DNA of 64,000 bases. It comes from Candidatus Gastranaerophilales bacterium. Lineage in GTDB: Bacteria; Cyanobacteriota; Vampirovibrionia; Gastranaerophilales; Gastranaerophilaceae. Under the pieces are notes generated by a model. That model was not told the DNA's origin, ran no database searches, and saw only the letters and a program-made list of their open reading frames with translations. A program made the position numbers and the translations under genes. Below are positions 32,994 through 41,788 of this stretch, piece after piece. Location of the stretch: contig CANRGC010000007.1 in assembly GCA_947630045.1 (NCBI GenBank), positions 1-64,000 on the forward strand, in the 5' to 3' direction. Numbering within the stretch: the stretch's first letter is position 1; each line of letters begins with the position of its first letter.

Positions 32994-34268
32994 TTACATT
33001 AAAATTCCTGCCATGCAAGCCGATATGTATGAAGCAAAAGTGCCCGCAATTAAGGCTTTCATTCCAAGAGAAGCGATATCTTTTTTTCTTGTCGGCGCAA
33101 GTTCGCCAATGCCCCCTATTTGAATTGCGATAGAGCCAAAGTTTGCAAAACCGCACAAGGCTATGCTTGCAATGGTTATAGCCTTCGGAGAAAGCATATC
33201 TTTTATGTTTATTAAATCTGTATAGGCTATAAATTCATTTAAAACAAGCTTTTCACCCATTAAAGCCCCGACTTGAGTAATATTATCAAGCGGAACACCC
33301 ATTATAAGCGCAAAAAACGAGAAAACACACCCCAAAACAGACTTTAAGCTTAAATGAGCAAGGTCAATAAAAGAAAGGTGAAGGTGGCAAAAATCGTAAA
33401 GAAAAAGACCGAATTTGCCCAAAACCCAATCAGCCATTGCAATTAAAGACAAAAGGGCAATTAACATTGCAATAACATTAAGGGCAACTTTCATTCCGTC
33501 GCTTGCGGCAGAGGCAATTGCCTCAATGAGGTTTACATGGTTTCTTTCAACCTGAACTTTAACTTCATTTTTAGTTTGACTTGTTTCAACTTCAGGGTAA
33601 ATTATTTTTGAAACGGCAAGTGCACCGGGGGCAGCCATTATTGAAGCGGCAAGCAAAAACTTTGCCGGAACACCCATTGCTATGTAAATTGCCATAACCC
33701 CGCCCGCTATACAAGCCATAGAACCTGTCATTGAAGCCAGAATTTCAGATTTTGTCGCCGTTTTTAAGTAGGGTCTTATCATTATTTGTGCCTCAACTTG
33801 CCCTACAAAAGCGCTTGCGATGTTAGAGAGCGCCTCTGCGCCCGAAACATCCATAATTTTATACATTATTTTTGCAAAAAATGCCACGATTTTTTGCATA
33901 ATGCCGAAATAGTAAAGAATGTTTACTATTGCAAGAATAAAAATTAAAGTTGCAATTAATTTGATTGAAAAAACAAACGACGCCCCCGTATAGAACATAG
34001 CGTCAATTTTTTCGGGTGAATCGTTTAAAAAGCCGAAAACAAAGTCTGCGCCGGCATTAGAAAAGTGTAATACTTTTTCAATTCCTTTTGAGATTATATT
34101 TATAATGTCTTGTCCGAATTTTATTTTAAGAACAAAAACGGCAAGCCCGAATTGCAATAAAAAACCCGTTATAACGGTCTTTAAGTTAATTTTCTTTTTA
34201 TTATTCGACATTAAATAGCAAATAAAAATTATGAAAGCTATTCCGATTAATCCTGTAAATCTTTCCAA
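32994..34268 (-). CDS. Concentrative nucleoside transporter, NupC family
   Basis: Inner-membrane symporter of 424 residues with about nine to ten hydrophobic segments. It probably imports nucleosides with H+ or Na+. The CNT motifs are present: FVGQVEAQIMIRPYL, GSMACIAGGVMAIYIAMG and the C-terminal GFANFGSIAIQIGGIGELAP. The start is TTG at 34268, with AAGGAAGAAGA placed correctly. A 57-codon gene follows on the same message. The gene fits purine salvage alongside purA and purB in the window. Confidence 0.9.
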   Translation of the reverse strand: MERFTGLIGIAFIIFICYLMSNNKKKINLKTVITGFLLQFGLAVFVLKIKFGQDIINIISKGIEKVLHFSNAGADFVFGFLNDSPEKIDAMFYTGASFVFSIKLIATLIFILAIVNILYYFGIMQKIVAFFAKIMYKIMDVSGAEALSNIASAFVGQVEAQIMIRPYLKTATKSEILASMTGSMACIAGGVMAIYIAMGVPAKFLLAASIMAAPGALAVSKIIYPEVETSQTKNEVKVQVERNHVNLIEAIASAASDGMKVALNVIAMLIALLSLIAMADWVLGKFGLFLYDFCHLHLSFIDLAHLSLKSVLGCVFSFFALIMGVPLDNITQVGALMGEKLVLNEFIAYTDLINIKDMLSPKAITIASIALCGFANFGSIAIQIGGIGELAPTRKKDIASLGMKALIAGTFASYISACMAGILM

Positions 34269-34312
34269 AATCTTCTTCCTTTTTTTAAATTATAAAACAA
34301 AATATTATCAAT

Positions 34313-35566
34313 TTATTTAAAATTTTCAACAAGATAATTTTCAAGCCCTTTAATTATGTAATCGCAAAAATCTTTTTGAAAGCCGTCGTCTGAAAGCTTT
34401 TTTGCTTCTTCATCGTGAACAATATAACCACACTCAATTAAAATACAAATCGGGTTTGCAGACCTTGTGAGCGCAAGCGAAGAAAAATTTACCCCGTCAT
34501 CTTTAAATTTTGTTCCTTCCACAAGGGCGTTTTGAACCGCTTTTGCAAGGTCATAGGCTTCTTTGTTGTAATAATAAACCCCGACTCCGTGTTTTTCATT
34601 TATTCTGTTTTTATCGCCAATCGAATTTTGGTGAATACTGATTAAAAAATCAGCCTGATGTTCTTTTGCAATGTCTATTCTGTCGTATAAATCAATGTTT
34701 TTGTCTTCCTGTCTGGTAAGAAAAACTCTTGCGCCTTCTTTTTTCAGTTTGGTGTATAAATTTTTAGAAATTTGAAAGTTCAAATCTTTTTCCTTAAGCC
34801 CGTTTGCGCAAGCTCCGGGGTCATATCCGCCATGACCGGGGTCAATTACTATGGTAAGATTATAAATCGGTTTTTTAGTGTCAATTTTAAAGGGTTTTTT
34901 GACTTTTAAAATAAGCCCGTCCTCACAGGTTTCAACCTCATGTCCCGTGAGGGGATATTTTGAAAAATATGAAATTTTTAAATTTCCGAATTTGTCTGTT
35001 GAAATTTTAAAATCGCCGCTTGTTTTTCCTTTGGTTTCGGTTTTTTCTTTATCAATAACAACGTCATATAAGATAAAATCAAGGCTGTTTTTAGTGGTTT
35101 CAATTTCGTTATATGCGGTTAAAACAGGCGTTTTAATCTTAATTCTATACATATCGGGTGTTTCCAAAAAACTGATTTTTTCAATTTTTTGAAGTTCTTT
35201 TTTATTTGCGGTTGAATCAACGTCTACATATTTTTTTTCTATCCAGTAATATTTATCAAGCCCCAAATCTATCCTGTAGAAATTATTTTTATCTTCATCG
35301 GCAAAGATTTTTGCCCCCTTTTTAACATGAGAAAATCTTTTGGCGTTAGTGCTTGCGCCCTCTCTTATAGGGGTATAATTGCTTTTTGTTTTAATTATTG
35401 TGTATTTGTCTTTGACATTATTTATATCAATAATGTTTGTATCTTGATTAGTAACGTTAATAGGGCCTTTCAGACCGATATCTTTGTTTTGCAATTTAAT
35501 TTCTTCGCAAAAAGCCGATGTTTGAATAAAAATAAACCCCAAAATAAACAAAAGTATTTTTTTCAT
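34313..35566 (-). CDS. N-acetylmuramoyl-L-alanine amidase (Amidase_3)
   Basis: Periplasmic zinc amidase that cleaves peptide stems from peptidoglycan during cell division. The 417-residue protein has a signal peptide (cleavage near AFCEE), an SH3b-like domain (about 55-118), an AMIN-like beta domain (about 130-230) and the amidase domain (about 232-415). The zinc and catalytic residues lie in DPGHGG, EKDLNFQ, SIHQNS and ILIECGY. Its ATG follows TAAAAT by 7 bases without a ribosome site. Confidence 0.93.
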   Translation of the reverse strand: MKKILLFILGFIFIQTSAFCEEIKLQNKDIGLKGPINVTNQDTNIIDINNVKDKYTIIKTKSNYTPIREGASTNAKRFSHVKKGAKIFADEDKNNFYRIDLGLDKYYWIEKKYVDVDSTANKKELQKIEKISFLETPDMYRIKIKTPVLTAYNEIETTKNSLDFILYDVVIDKEKTETKGKTSGDFKISTDKFGNLKISYFSKYPLTGHEVETCEDGLILKVKKPFKIDTKKPIYNLTIVIDPGHGGYDPGACANGLKEKDLNFQISKNLYTKLKKEGARVFLTRQEDKNIDLYDRIDIAKEHQADFLISIHQNSIGDKNRINEKHGVGVYYYNKEAYDLAKAVQNALVEGTKFKDDGVNFSSLALTRSANPICILIECGYIVHDEEAKKLSDDGFQKDFCDYIIKGLENYLVENFK

Positions 35567-35573
35567 AGTTAAA

Positions 35574-35579
35574 ATTTTA
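35574..35579 (-). promoter_or_regulatory. -10 box for leaderless amidase gene
   Basis: TAAAAT on the minus strand, 7 bases before the amidase ATG. A second TATAAT further upstream (about 35604) could give a leadered transcript. Confidence 0.45.
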
Positions 35580-35759
35580 TCATAACTTTTCTTTTAGGGC
35601 TTATATTATACAAAAACTAATAACCTTCCCTAGGAAAAAAGGCGGGCTTGATATTAATAAAAAACGGTTCTTAAAAAAGTTATTGACCTTTTTTAGTGGG
35701 AAAACGGATAAAAAAGCAAAAAAATTTTAGTCTTTAAAATATAAAGAAATAAGAAATAT

Positions 35760-36572
35760 TTAAATATTTTGCGATTTTGGTTCACAAGCCTCGGCACTTC
35801 CTGATTCATAGCCTATTTTTGTATAAATCAGAGGAAGAATTTTATCTGCCTGTAAAAACTTTGCAAGAGGAAATTTTGCAATTACCAAAAGACCCAAGAT
35901 GTCGTCTATATGAACAAAACAGTCGCTTATTTTAAAGTTTCTTTTCTCTTGTTTTTCTCCGTCTTTTGCATAAAGCTTTTCGTTAATTTTGTTTGAAGCC
36001 TTGTTTGCAATGAACATTCCGCCGCCAACCGAGCCTGCAACCATTAATGCCTTTGAAATACGGGAGTTGAGCACTCCTTTTTTCTCGGAAATTTTTTCTG
36101 CACCCGCAAGAATTGCAGTCGGGATAGCAAAGTTTAAAAATTCAAAAGTTCCTTCTTTTTTCTTTTCAATTCTGTTTTTCGGGTTTTTATCGGTTAATAT
36201 TCCGCTGAAAACGCCCGCCCCGATTGCCCCCGTGGCGGAAGCAAAAAGGTCTGAAAAATTGTTCATTTCAAACATATTAAACAAAGATTTAAACTTATCT
36301 TTCTTTGTTGAAGCTTTGTTTTTAAAAGTTTCAATAAGCGCCCCGCCTTTGCCTTTTGCAACATTTATTGCAATTATCGGAAGTGTTGCCCCCAAAAAGC
36401 CGCAAAGCGCAATTAAGGGTTTATTTTTCTTTGATTTTTCCTCATGCGAAAAAACGTCAGGCTGCGCATTTAAATCTTTCCGTAAAATCTGAGAAGAACT
36501 TTTTATTTTACAGTCTGATATTTCTTTATAAAAACTTTGGAACGGACTGTTTGTCCGAATTTGCGCTTGCAT
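35760..36572 (-). CDS. Membrane protein of unknown family
   Basis: Not recognised. The 270-residue protein has a polar N-terminus (about 50 residues, Ser/Lys/Asp-rich), then several moderately hydrophobic glycine/alanine-rich stretches (LIALCGFLGATLPIIAINV at about 52-70; ATGAIGAGVFSGIL; FAIPTAILAGA; LMVAGSVGGGMFIANKA). A short C-terminal soluble part follows. The pattern recalls membrane-associated or surface proteins of the lineage. No clear ribosome site precedes the ATG at 36572. Confidence 0.55.
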   Translation of the reverse strand: MQAQIRTNSPFQSFYKEISDCKIKSSSQILRKDLNAQPDVFSHEEKSKKNKPLIALCGFLGATLPIIAINVAKGKGGALIETFKNKASTKKDKFKSLFNMFEMNNFSDLFASATGAIGAGVFSGILTDKNPKNRIEKKKEGTFEFLNFAIPTAILAGAEKISEKKGVLNSRISKALMVAGSVGGGMFIANKASNKINEKLYAKDGEKQEKRNFKISDCFVHIDDILGLLVIAKFPLAKFLQADKILPLIYTKIGYESGSAEACEPKSQNI

Positions 36573-36789
36573 ATTTTTTTAAATCTGTTTGTTGTTGTTA
36601 ATAATTTTTTATTCTATCATGAATAAATTTGTTTAAAATTTTTATATAAAAAATCTTCTTTACTTCTGTTTTAAAAACCCTGACAAGAAAAAGTTGTCAC
36701 TTGTTTACAAAGGTAAACCTTCTTTACAAATAATTGTTTTTGAAAAAAGTTTATGTCATGTTTTTTTATTATAACTTGGGAAGTTTTTT

Positions 36790-37788
36790 ATGCAGAATTT
36801 AGTAGAGAATTATGAAATTGATTTATCTTCTTGCACAGATTCGGAAAATCTTGCAAACAGCGTAGTTTCGGCACTTGAGATGACTGAAATTAAGAATGCT
36901 TATATAAAATTAAAACTCGGTGACATTTCCATTAATCAGGCACAAATGGTTTCAATAAAATCTTTAATTGAAAGCTGGGGGCACATTTTGGCTTATGTCG
37001 ACACAAATTCCGAGGCTACACGAGAGGTTTGTGTTGAAGCGGGAATAAGCACTCAAGGGCATGAAGGCTATGCGGCAATGAACGCATACGAAGTCCAAAA
37101 CTCAACTCTTGACGATTTGAGAGAAGAATTTAAAATCGGGTTTAACTCTGATTGGCACGAGGAAAACTCTGAAGGCGCTTTTGATAATTATGAAAACAAT
37201 CAAGAAGAAATTAAAGAAACAATTGAGCCCGATGAAAACACTTCTAAGGACGCTCAAGGCGAAGTAAACAAAGTGGTTGAAGTTATAAAAGATGAAGGCG
37301 GGGAAGAACCCGAAATTCAAAAACAGGTTATAGGTGTTTACAGAAAGGCGGATGAAAAAGAAAATCAATCCGAATTTCAAGACGAAGATGTTGATTTTTA
37401 TGCAACTCCGACTGATGAAGACATTGTTATTGACACCAAAAAAACCATTTATGTTAACCAGACTTTAAGAAACGGACAAATTTTAGATTATGACGGGAAT
37501 GTTGTCATAATCGGTGATTGTCACCCCGGTTCCGAAATTAAAGCAACGGGAGATATTACGGTTTGGGGCGTTTTAGGCTCTATAGCCCATGCCGGAATAA
37601 AAGGAAACACCGAAGCAAGAATAAGAGCGCTAAAGATGAATGCGGTGCAATTAAGAATTGCAAACTGTTATTCAAGGCGCCCTGACGGCGGAAACATTCC
37701 GTATATTGTTAAATCTTCGACATTTACGCCTGAAGAAGCAAGAATAGTTGACGATAACATAGTTCTTTTTAAAATAGCACAAGACTAA
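36790..37788 (+). CDS. minC: Septum-site inhibitor MinC
   Basis: Inhibits FtsZ assembly away from midcell, recruited by MinD. The 332-residue protein has an N-terminal MinC_N-like domain (about 1-110), a long acidic linker (about 115-205) and the C-terminal beta-helix domain (about 215-320) with GQILDYDGNVVIIGDCHPGSEI and WGVLGSIAHAGIKGN. The linker is unusually long, since MinC is normally about 230 residues. GGGAAG precedes the ATG. minD follows 11 bases later. Confidence 0.93.
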   Translation: MQNLVENYEIDLSSCTDSENLANSVVSALEMTEIKNAYIKLKLGDISINQAQMVSIKSLIESWGHILAYVDTNSEATREVCVEAGISTQGHEGYAAMNAYEVQNSTLDDLREEFKIGFNSDWHEENSEGAFDNYENNQEEIKETIEPDENTSKDAQGEVNKVVEVIKDEGGEEPEIQKQVIGVYRKADEKENQSEFQDEDVDFYATPTDEDIVIDTKKTIYVNQTLRNGQILDYDGNVVIIGDCHPGSEIKATGDITVWGVLGSIAHAGIKGNTEARIRALKMNAVQLRIANCYSRRPDGGNIPYIVKSSTFTPEEARIVDDNIVLFKIAQD

Positions 37789-37799
37789 AGGAGAATATA

Positions 37800-38609
37800 A
37801 TGACAGGTTCTGTAATAGTTATAACATCTGGAAAGGGCGGCGTAGGAAAGACCACTACCTCTGCAAACATTGGTACTGCCCTTGCAAAAGAAGGAAACAA
37901 GGTTGTTTTAATAGATACCGACATAGGTCTCAGAAATCTTGATTTGCTTCTTGGCTTAGAAAACCGCATAGTTTACACAATTGTTGACGTGGTTGAAGAA
38001 AGATGTAAATTAAAACAGGCACTTGTCAAAGATAAAAAGAACCCTAATTTATGCCTTCTCGCAGCGGCTCAAACAAGAGATAAGTCTGCCGTAACGGAAG
38101 AACAGCTCAAAGATATTTGTGAACAGTTAAAAGAAGATTTTGACTATATTCTTGTTGATTGCCCCGCAGGCATTGAACAAGGGTTTCAAAATGCTGTTGC
38201 GGGCGCTAATGAAGCAATTGTTGTTACAACTCCCGAAATGTCTGCCGTGCGTGACGCTGACAGAATAATCGGGCTTTTAGAAGCAAAAGAAGGGGTTGAA
38301 AAATACAGACTTCTTGTTAACAGGGTCAGACCTAATTTGATAAAAACAAACGATATGATGAGTGTGGATGATGTTGTGGAAATATTATCCGCAGAGCTTA
38401 TCGGAGTTATTCCCGAAGATACGGGAATTATAACCTCTACAAACAGGGGCGAACCCATTGTAAATGATGAAAAATCTCTTGCCGGAAAAGCATATTTAAA
38501 TGTCGCAAGAAGAATTAAAGGGGAAGATGTTCCGTTTTTAAATCTTGATGAGCCGACAACTTTCTTTGGCAAAATAAAGAAATTCTTCTCAAAGAAAGCG
38601 AAGGTGTAA
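37800..38609 (+). CDS. minD: Septum-site ATPase MinD
   Basis: ParA/MinD-family membrane ATPase that oscillates or gradients MinC. The 269-residue protein has the deviant Walker A GKGGVGKTTT, IDTDIGLRNLDLLLGLENR, Walker B YILVDCPAGIEQG, and a C-terminal amphipathic helix (GKIKKFFSKKAKV) that targets the membrane. AAGGAGAATATA precedes the ATG. minE starts immediately after its stop. Confidence 0.97.
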   Translation: MTGSVIVITSGKGGVGKTTTSANIGTALAKEGNKVVLIDTDIGLRNLDLLLGLENRIVYTIVDVVEERCKLKQALVKDKKNPNLCLLAAAQTRDKSAVTEEQLKDICEQLKEDFDYILVDCPAGIEQGFQNAVAGANEAIVVTTPEMSAVRDADRIIGLLEAKEGVEKYRLLVNRVRPNLIKTNDMMSVDDVVEILSAELIGVIPEDTGIITSTNRGEPIVNDEKSLAGKAYLNVARRIKGEDVPFLNLDEPTTFFGKIKKFFSKKAKV

Positions 38610-38610
38610 G

Positions 38611-39294
38611 ATGAGAGATTTATTTCAGGAACTTTATAACAAGGTTTTAAGCCTTTTTAATTCTTCAAAAGAAGAAATTGACCCAACTAAAAACATTGCG
38701 GTAAACAGGTTAAAGACTGTCTTAATGCAAGACAGAGCCGGTTTTTCCGAGCGAGCTATTCAAATGTTAAAAGAAGAATTGATTTCCACCGTTCAAAAAT
38801 ATATGGAAATTGATTCTGAAAATTTTGATTTGCAAATTGATGCGCTTGAAAACGGCGGAACTGTTTTGAACCTTTCAATTCCTGTCAGCCGTCCCAAAAC
38901 GGATGAAGAAATTGATTTCAATTTAAAAGAACAAGAATTAAAAACCCAAAGAAAGGCGCAAGAAATTGTCAAAGAGCTTGAAAATCTTATTAAAGAAAGA
39001 ACTCAGGCGCTGATTGACGGCAAGATTGACCCTTCTTTGATTGAAGAAGCGACCAAAAAGGTAAAAGACGAAGAAGAAAAACCCGAAAACAAAAAAGAAA
39101 AAGAAGAACAAAAAGAACAGGAAGAAAAAACTTCAAAGCCTGAAACTGAGGAAAATCCTTCAGTTGAACACGAAAAAGAAGAAAGTTCTTCAATTGAGCC
39201 TGAAACTGAGGAAAATCCTTTAGTTGAACCTGAAAAAGAAGATGAAAAACCCGAAGAAAAAACACCCGAAAAAGCGGATAAGGCTTCAAAATAA
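38611..39294 (+). CDS. minE: MinE with long acidic C-terminal extension
   Basis: Topological specificity factor that stimulates MinD ATPase. The MinE core is at residues 1-95: an amphipathic N-terminus (MRDLFQELYNKVLSLF), the anti-MinCD helix (IAVNRLKTVLMQDRAGFSERAIQ) and the dimer strand segment (TVLNLSIPV). A helical segment follows (about 100-150), then about 75 residues of Glu/Lys/Pro-rich repeats containing PETEENP and EEKEQ-type units. Typical MinE is about 88 residues, so the tail of about 130 is exceptional. The gene lies one base after minD. Confidence 0.88.
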   Translation: MRDLFQELYNKVLSLFNSSKEEIDPTKNIAVNRLKTVLMQDRAGFSERAIQMLKEELISTVQKYMEIDSENFDLQIDALENGGTVLNLSIPVSRPKTDEEIDFNLKEQELKTQRKAQEIVKELENLIKERTQALIDGKIDPSLIEEATKKVKDEEEKPENKKEKEEQKEQEEKTSKPETEENPSVEHEKEESSSIEPETEENPLVEPEKEDEKPEEKTPEKADKASK

Positions 39295-39368
39295 CTAAAA
39301 ACTTGAAATTAAACCATGTTTTATTTAACATTGAAATCAAGTGAAAACATTAATAAGGAGAAAATATA

Positions 39369-39869
39369 ATGCAGCTTATATTGAAAAAAGATGTACAAAA
39401 TGTTGGCGAAGCCGGCGATTTAATCAACGTTAAAGACGGTTTTGCAAGAAATTATCTCATTCCGAACAACTTGGCTGAATTGGCAACAAAAGGCGCTCTT
39501 GAAGCAAGAGAAAGAAACATTCAAAGAATTAAAGTAAAATCTGAAAAACTTCATAAAGAAGCTCTTGAAAAAGCTGAAAAAATTGAAGCTGCTCAAGTTA
39601 TTGAATTAAGCGCTAAAGCCGGTGAATCAGGAAAATTATTCGGCACAATCACAACTAAAAAACTTGCTGAAGAACTCTTTAACAAGACAGGTCTTGAAAT
39701 TGATAAAAAGACAATCGTTTTGGATAACCCGATTAACAAAATCGGCGAATTTTTAATGACGGTTAAATTGTCTTCAAAAGTAAAAGCTCAAATTAAAGTT
39801 GTTGTTTCAGCTTCAGAAACAATTAAAGAAGCAATTGTTGAAGAAACCGAAGAAAAAGAAGCTGAATAA
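39369..39869 (+). CDS. rplI: 50S ribosomal protein bL9
   Basis: Large-subunit protein with an N-terminal rRNA-binding domain, a long connecting helix and a C-terminal domain. The 166-residue protein starts MQLILKKDVQNVGEAGDLINVKDGFARNYLIPN, the family signature. Its usual length is about 150. AAGGAGAAAATATA precedes the ATG and a strong terminator follows. It sits after minE, probably as part of the same message or with its own promoter. Confidence 0.97.
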   Translation: MQLILKKDVQNVGEAGDLINVKDGFARNYLIPNNLAELATKGALEARERNIQRIKVKSEKLHKEALEKAEKIEAAQVIELSAKAGESGKLFGTITTKKLAEELFNKTGLEIDKKTIVLDNPINKIGEFLMTVKLSSKVKAQIKVVVSASETIKEAIVEETEEKEAE

Positions 39870-39889
39870 GTTTCAAAGTTTAAAAATAA

Positions 39890-39916
39890 AACGGGTGATA
39901 TCACCCGTTTTTTTGT
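39890..39916 (+). terminator. Intrinsic terminator of rplI
   Basis: Stem AACGGGTG / CACCCGTT (39890-39897 with 39902-39909), loop ATAT, then a run of T residues. Confidence 0.9.
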
Positions 39917-39952
39917 TTTTAAAAAAGCGGGTGCAAACTTTTGTCTTTTGTT

Positions 39953-40363
39953 TTAAATCGTTCCCAAATATTTCATCTGTCCGATTAAGGGAATATTGTT
40001 TGATTTTTCTTGTTTTTGGTTTTTAATATCTTCGTCAACCCAAATTTCAAGCCTGTTTATTGCTCCTTCATTTTCAATAACTTCTTTAACTTCAATGGCA
40101 TAATTTATGTCAACAAAGTTTAATTTTTCATATTTTTCTATAATAAAATCTTGGCTTCCGCAGCTTGTGCAAAACTTTTCAGCCGGCATAATTTCATTAA
40201 ATTTTTTCTTTGCAACTCTTTTAATGTCACAATGCGCACATCTTACAACGTAATAATTTTTTTTAAGATATTTGCCGCAATCGGGGCAATATCCTTCGTT
40301 TGCGTTTAAAAGCGCATTTTTATGTTTGCATGAAAAAATATTTTTAATAAACATTTTCACCAT
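39953..40363 (-). CDS. Zinc-ribbon protein, unknown
   Basis: Not recognised by name. The 136-residue protein has three CxxC pairs: CPDC near residue 27, CAHC near 43 and CTSC near 67, plus CKH near the N-terminus. This is the layout of one or two zinc ribbons. A soluble acidic C-terminus follows (about 75-136). Zinc-ribbon proteins of this size often bind nucleic acid or a polymerase, but nothing here fixes the partner. Two in-frame ATGs (40363 and 40354) are possible starts. Confidence 0.6.
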   Translation of the reverse strand: MVKMFIKNIFSCKHKNALLNANEGYCPDCGKYLKKNYYVVRCAHCDIKRVAKKKFNEIMPAEKFCTSCGSQDFIIEKYEKLNFVDINYAIEVKEVIENEGAINRLEIWVDEDIKNQKQEKSNNIPLIGQMKYLGTI

Positions 40364-40399
40364 GGCTTTTTTTTAATATTTTTAGATAAAAAGTCAAAA

Positions 40400-40810
40400 T
40401 TAGATGTCTACATCATCGTAATAATTTTCAAAAACAGGCTTATTAAATATTTCGGGGGTTTCTTCACTAAAATTCGTTGTGTCCTCTTCGGGCTTGTTTT
40501 CCTGTTTTTCTTCTTTTGAACTTTTAACAAAAGTGTCTTTATCGGTGTCTTTATTTTTATCTTTTATAAATTTTGAAATAGCACCCAAAATTTTATTTTC
40601 TTTTTTATTTTCTTTTTCTTCTTTTGTAAAGGTATCAACTTCTTCTTCAAGAATAACGGACTCATCTTCATTTTCTTTTTTGCGCTCATCTTTTTTCTTG
40701 TTGCGCATGTTCATATAGCCGGTGTTTCCGCCACCGCCGCCATCTTTTCCCAGATTTTGCGAAGCCTGAATTATAGGTTGGTTTGAAGGTCCGTTAATGT
40801 TAAAGCCCAT
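40400..40810 (-). CDS. Disordered acidic protein, unknown
   Basis: Not recognised. The 136-residue protein starts MGFNINGPSNQPIIQ, has a GGGGG hinge, then alternating Lys/Glu/Asp-rich sequence typical of an intrinsically disordered protein, ending NYYDDVDI. No signal peptide or membrane segment is present. AGGAAAAG lies 4 bases before the ATG, which supports translation. Its role is unknown. Confidence 0.55.
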   Translation of the reverse strand: MGFNINGPSNQPIIQASQNLGKDGGGGGNTGYMNMRNKKKDERKKENEDESVILEEEVDTFTKEEKENKKENKILGAISKFIKDKNKDTDKDTFVKSSKEEKQENKPEEDTTNFSEETPEIFNKPVFENYYDDVDI

Positions 40811-40903
40811 AAATCTTTTCCTGTTTTTTTCAAGCCAATTATATTTATTTATATATAAAAAAATAAGAACAAAGAAAAAATTTACTTCAAATGAAGGATA
40901 AAA

Positions 40904-41788
40904 TTAAAAACTTTTATGCAGCTTTATTGCCTCAATCATTCCACTCGGGTCAGCAATATTTTTTCCTTTAATGTCATATGCCGTTCCTGTCGGCGGGGAT
41001 GTTCTTATAACTTTAAGCCCGATTGTCGTATTCACGCATTTATCAAAACAAAGCGCCTTAATCGGGCACAGCCCCTGATCATGATACATTGTAATTACTG
41101 CGTCATACTCCTGTTTATTACCTTTAAGGTAATTTTTGCCGATTTTTCCAAAAAGACCGTCTGCGCTGTAAGGACCGTATGTCAAAATTCCGATTTCGTT
41201 TAATTTTTTAACTGCGGGAATTATTGTTGTAATTTCTTCATTTCCCAAAATGCCGTTTTCTCCGCAATGGGGGTTAAGCCCCGTGATTGCAATTTTCGGG
41301 TTTTTTATTTTGCATTTTTCAATTAAAAAATCGTTAAGCCTTTTTGTTTTTTCAATAATTAAATTTTCCGTAATTTTAATTTCCGCTAAAGGGCAGTGCC
41401 TTGTTAAAAGCATAACCCTTAAATCACCCGCAATAAAAAGCATTTCCGCTTTTTCGTCTTTTTTGGTTGACAGAAGTTTTTCTAAAATTTCTGTTTGCCC
41501 GCTGAAAAAATATCCCGATTTGTGGAGCGCCTCTTTTGAAACGGGAGCGGTTACAATTCCTTTAATTTTTCCTTCAAGCGCAAGTCTGCAAGCCGCTTCA
41601 AGGCTTTCATAACAAAACTTGCCGTTGTCTTTATCGTCAATTTCTATTGTGTCATAATTAAGACCTATATTTTTTCCGATAAGAATAACTTCATTTTTGT
41701 CCAAATTCAGCGCCTTTAGCGCCTTATAAGTTATTTCTTCTCCAACCCCCAAAAGGTCGCCCGTTGTTATTGCAATTTTATTTTTCAT
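40904..41788 (-). CDS. PdxA-like dehydrogenase (PdxA2 type likely)
   Basis: Metal- and NAD-dependent dehydrogenase/decarboxylase of the PdxA family. It has TTGDLLGVGEEI, GIVTAPVSKEALHKSG, and the three metal-binding His segments TRHCPLAEI, GLNPHCGENG and MYHDQGLCPIKAL. At 294 residues it is shorter than biosynthetic PdxA (about 330). It starts inside the end of a DUF1537 kinase gene (11-base overlap), the context of PdxA2, which oxidises 4-phospho-D-threonate or erythronate to a dihydroxyacetone-phosphate-level product. A biosynthetic role in vitamin B6 remains possible. Confidence 0.78.
   Translation of the reverse strand: MKNKIAITTGDLLGVGEEITYKALKALNLDKNEVILIGKNIGLNYDTIEIDDKDNGKFCYESLEAACRLALEGKIKGIVTAPVSKEALHKSGYFFSGQTEILEKLLSTKKDEKAEMLFIAGDLRVMLLTRHCPLAEIKITENLIIEKTKRLNDFLIEKCKIKNPKIAITGLNPHCGENGILGNEEITTIIPAVKKLNEIGILTYGPYSADGLFGKIGKNYLKGNKQEYDAVITMYHDQGLCPIKALCFDKCVNTTIGLKVIRTSPPTGTAYDIKGKNIADPSGMIEAIKLHKSF

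Noticed and set aside
32817-33002. Plus-strand frame of 61 residues after pilT
   Set aside because: It has no ribosome site. The opposite strand offers a charged 57-residue protein with a well-placed site.
35640-35740. Terminator or promoter between the amidase and the 35760 gene
   Set aside because: The hairpins are weak A/T pairings and a TTGACC on the plus strand has no gene to serve, so no feature is called.
40904-41788. Plain pdxA (vitamin B6 synthesis)
   Set aside because: The overlap with a DUF1537 kinase makes the catabolic PdxA2 role more likely. Kept as an alternative only.
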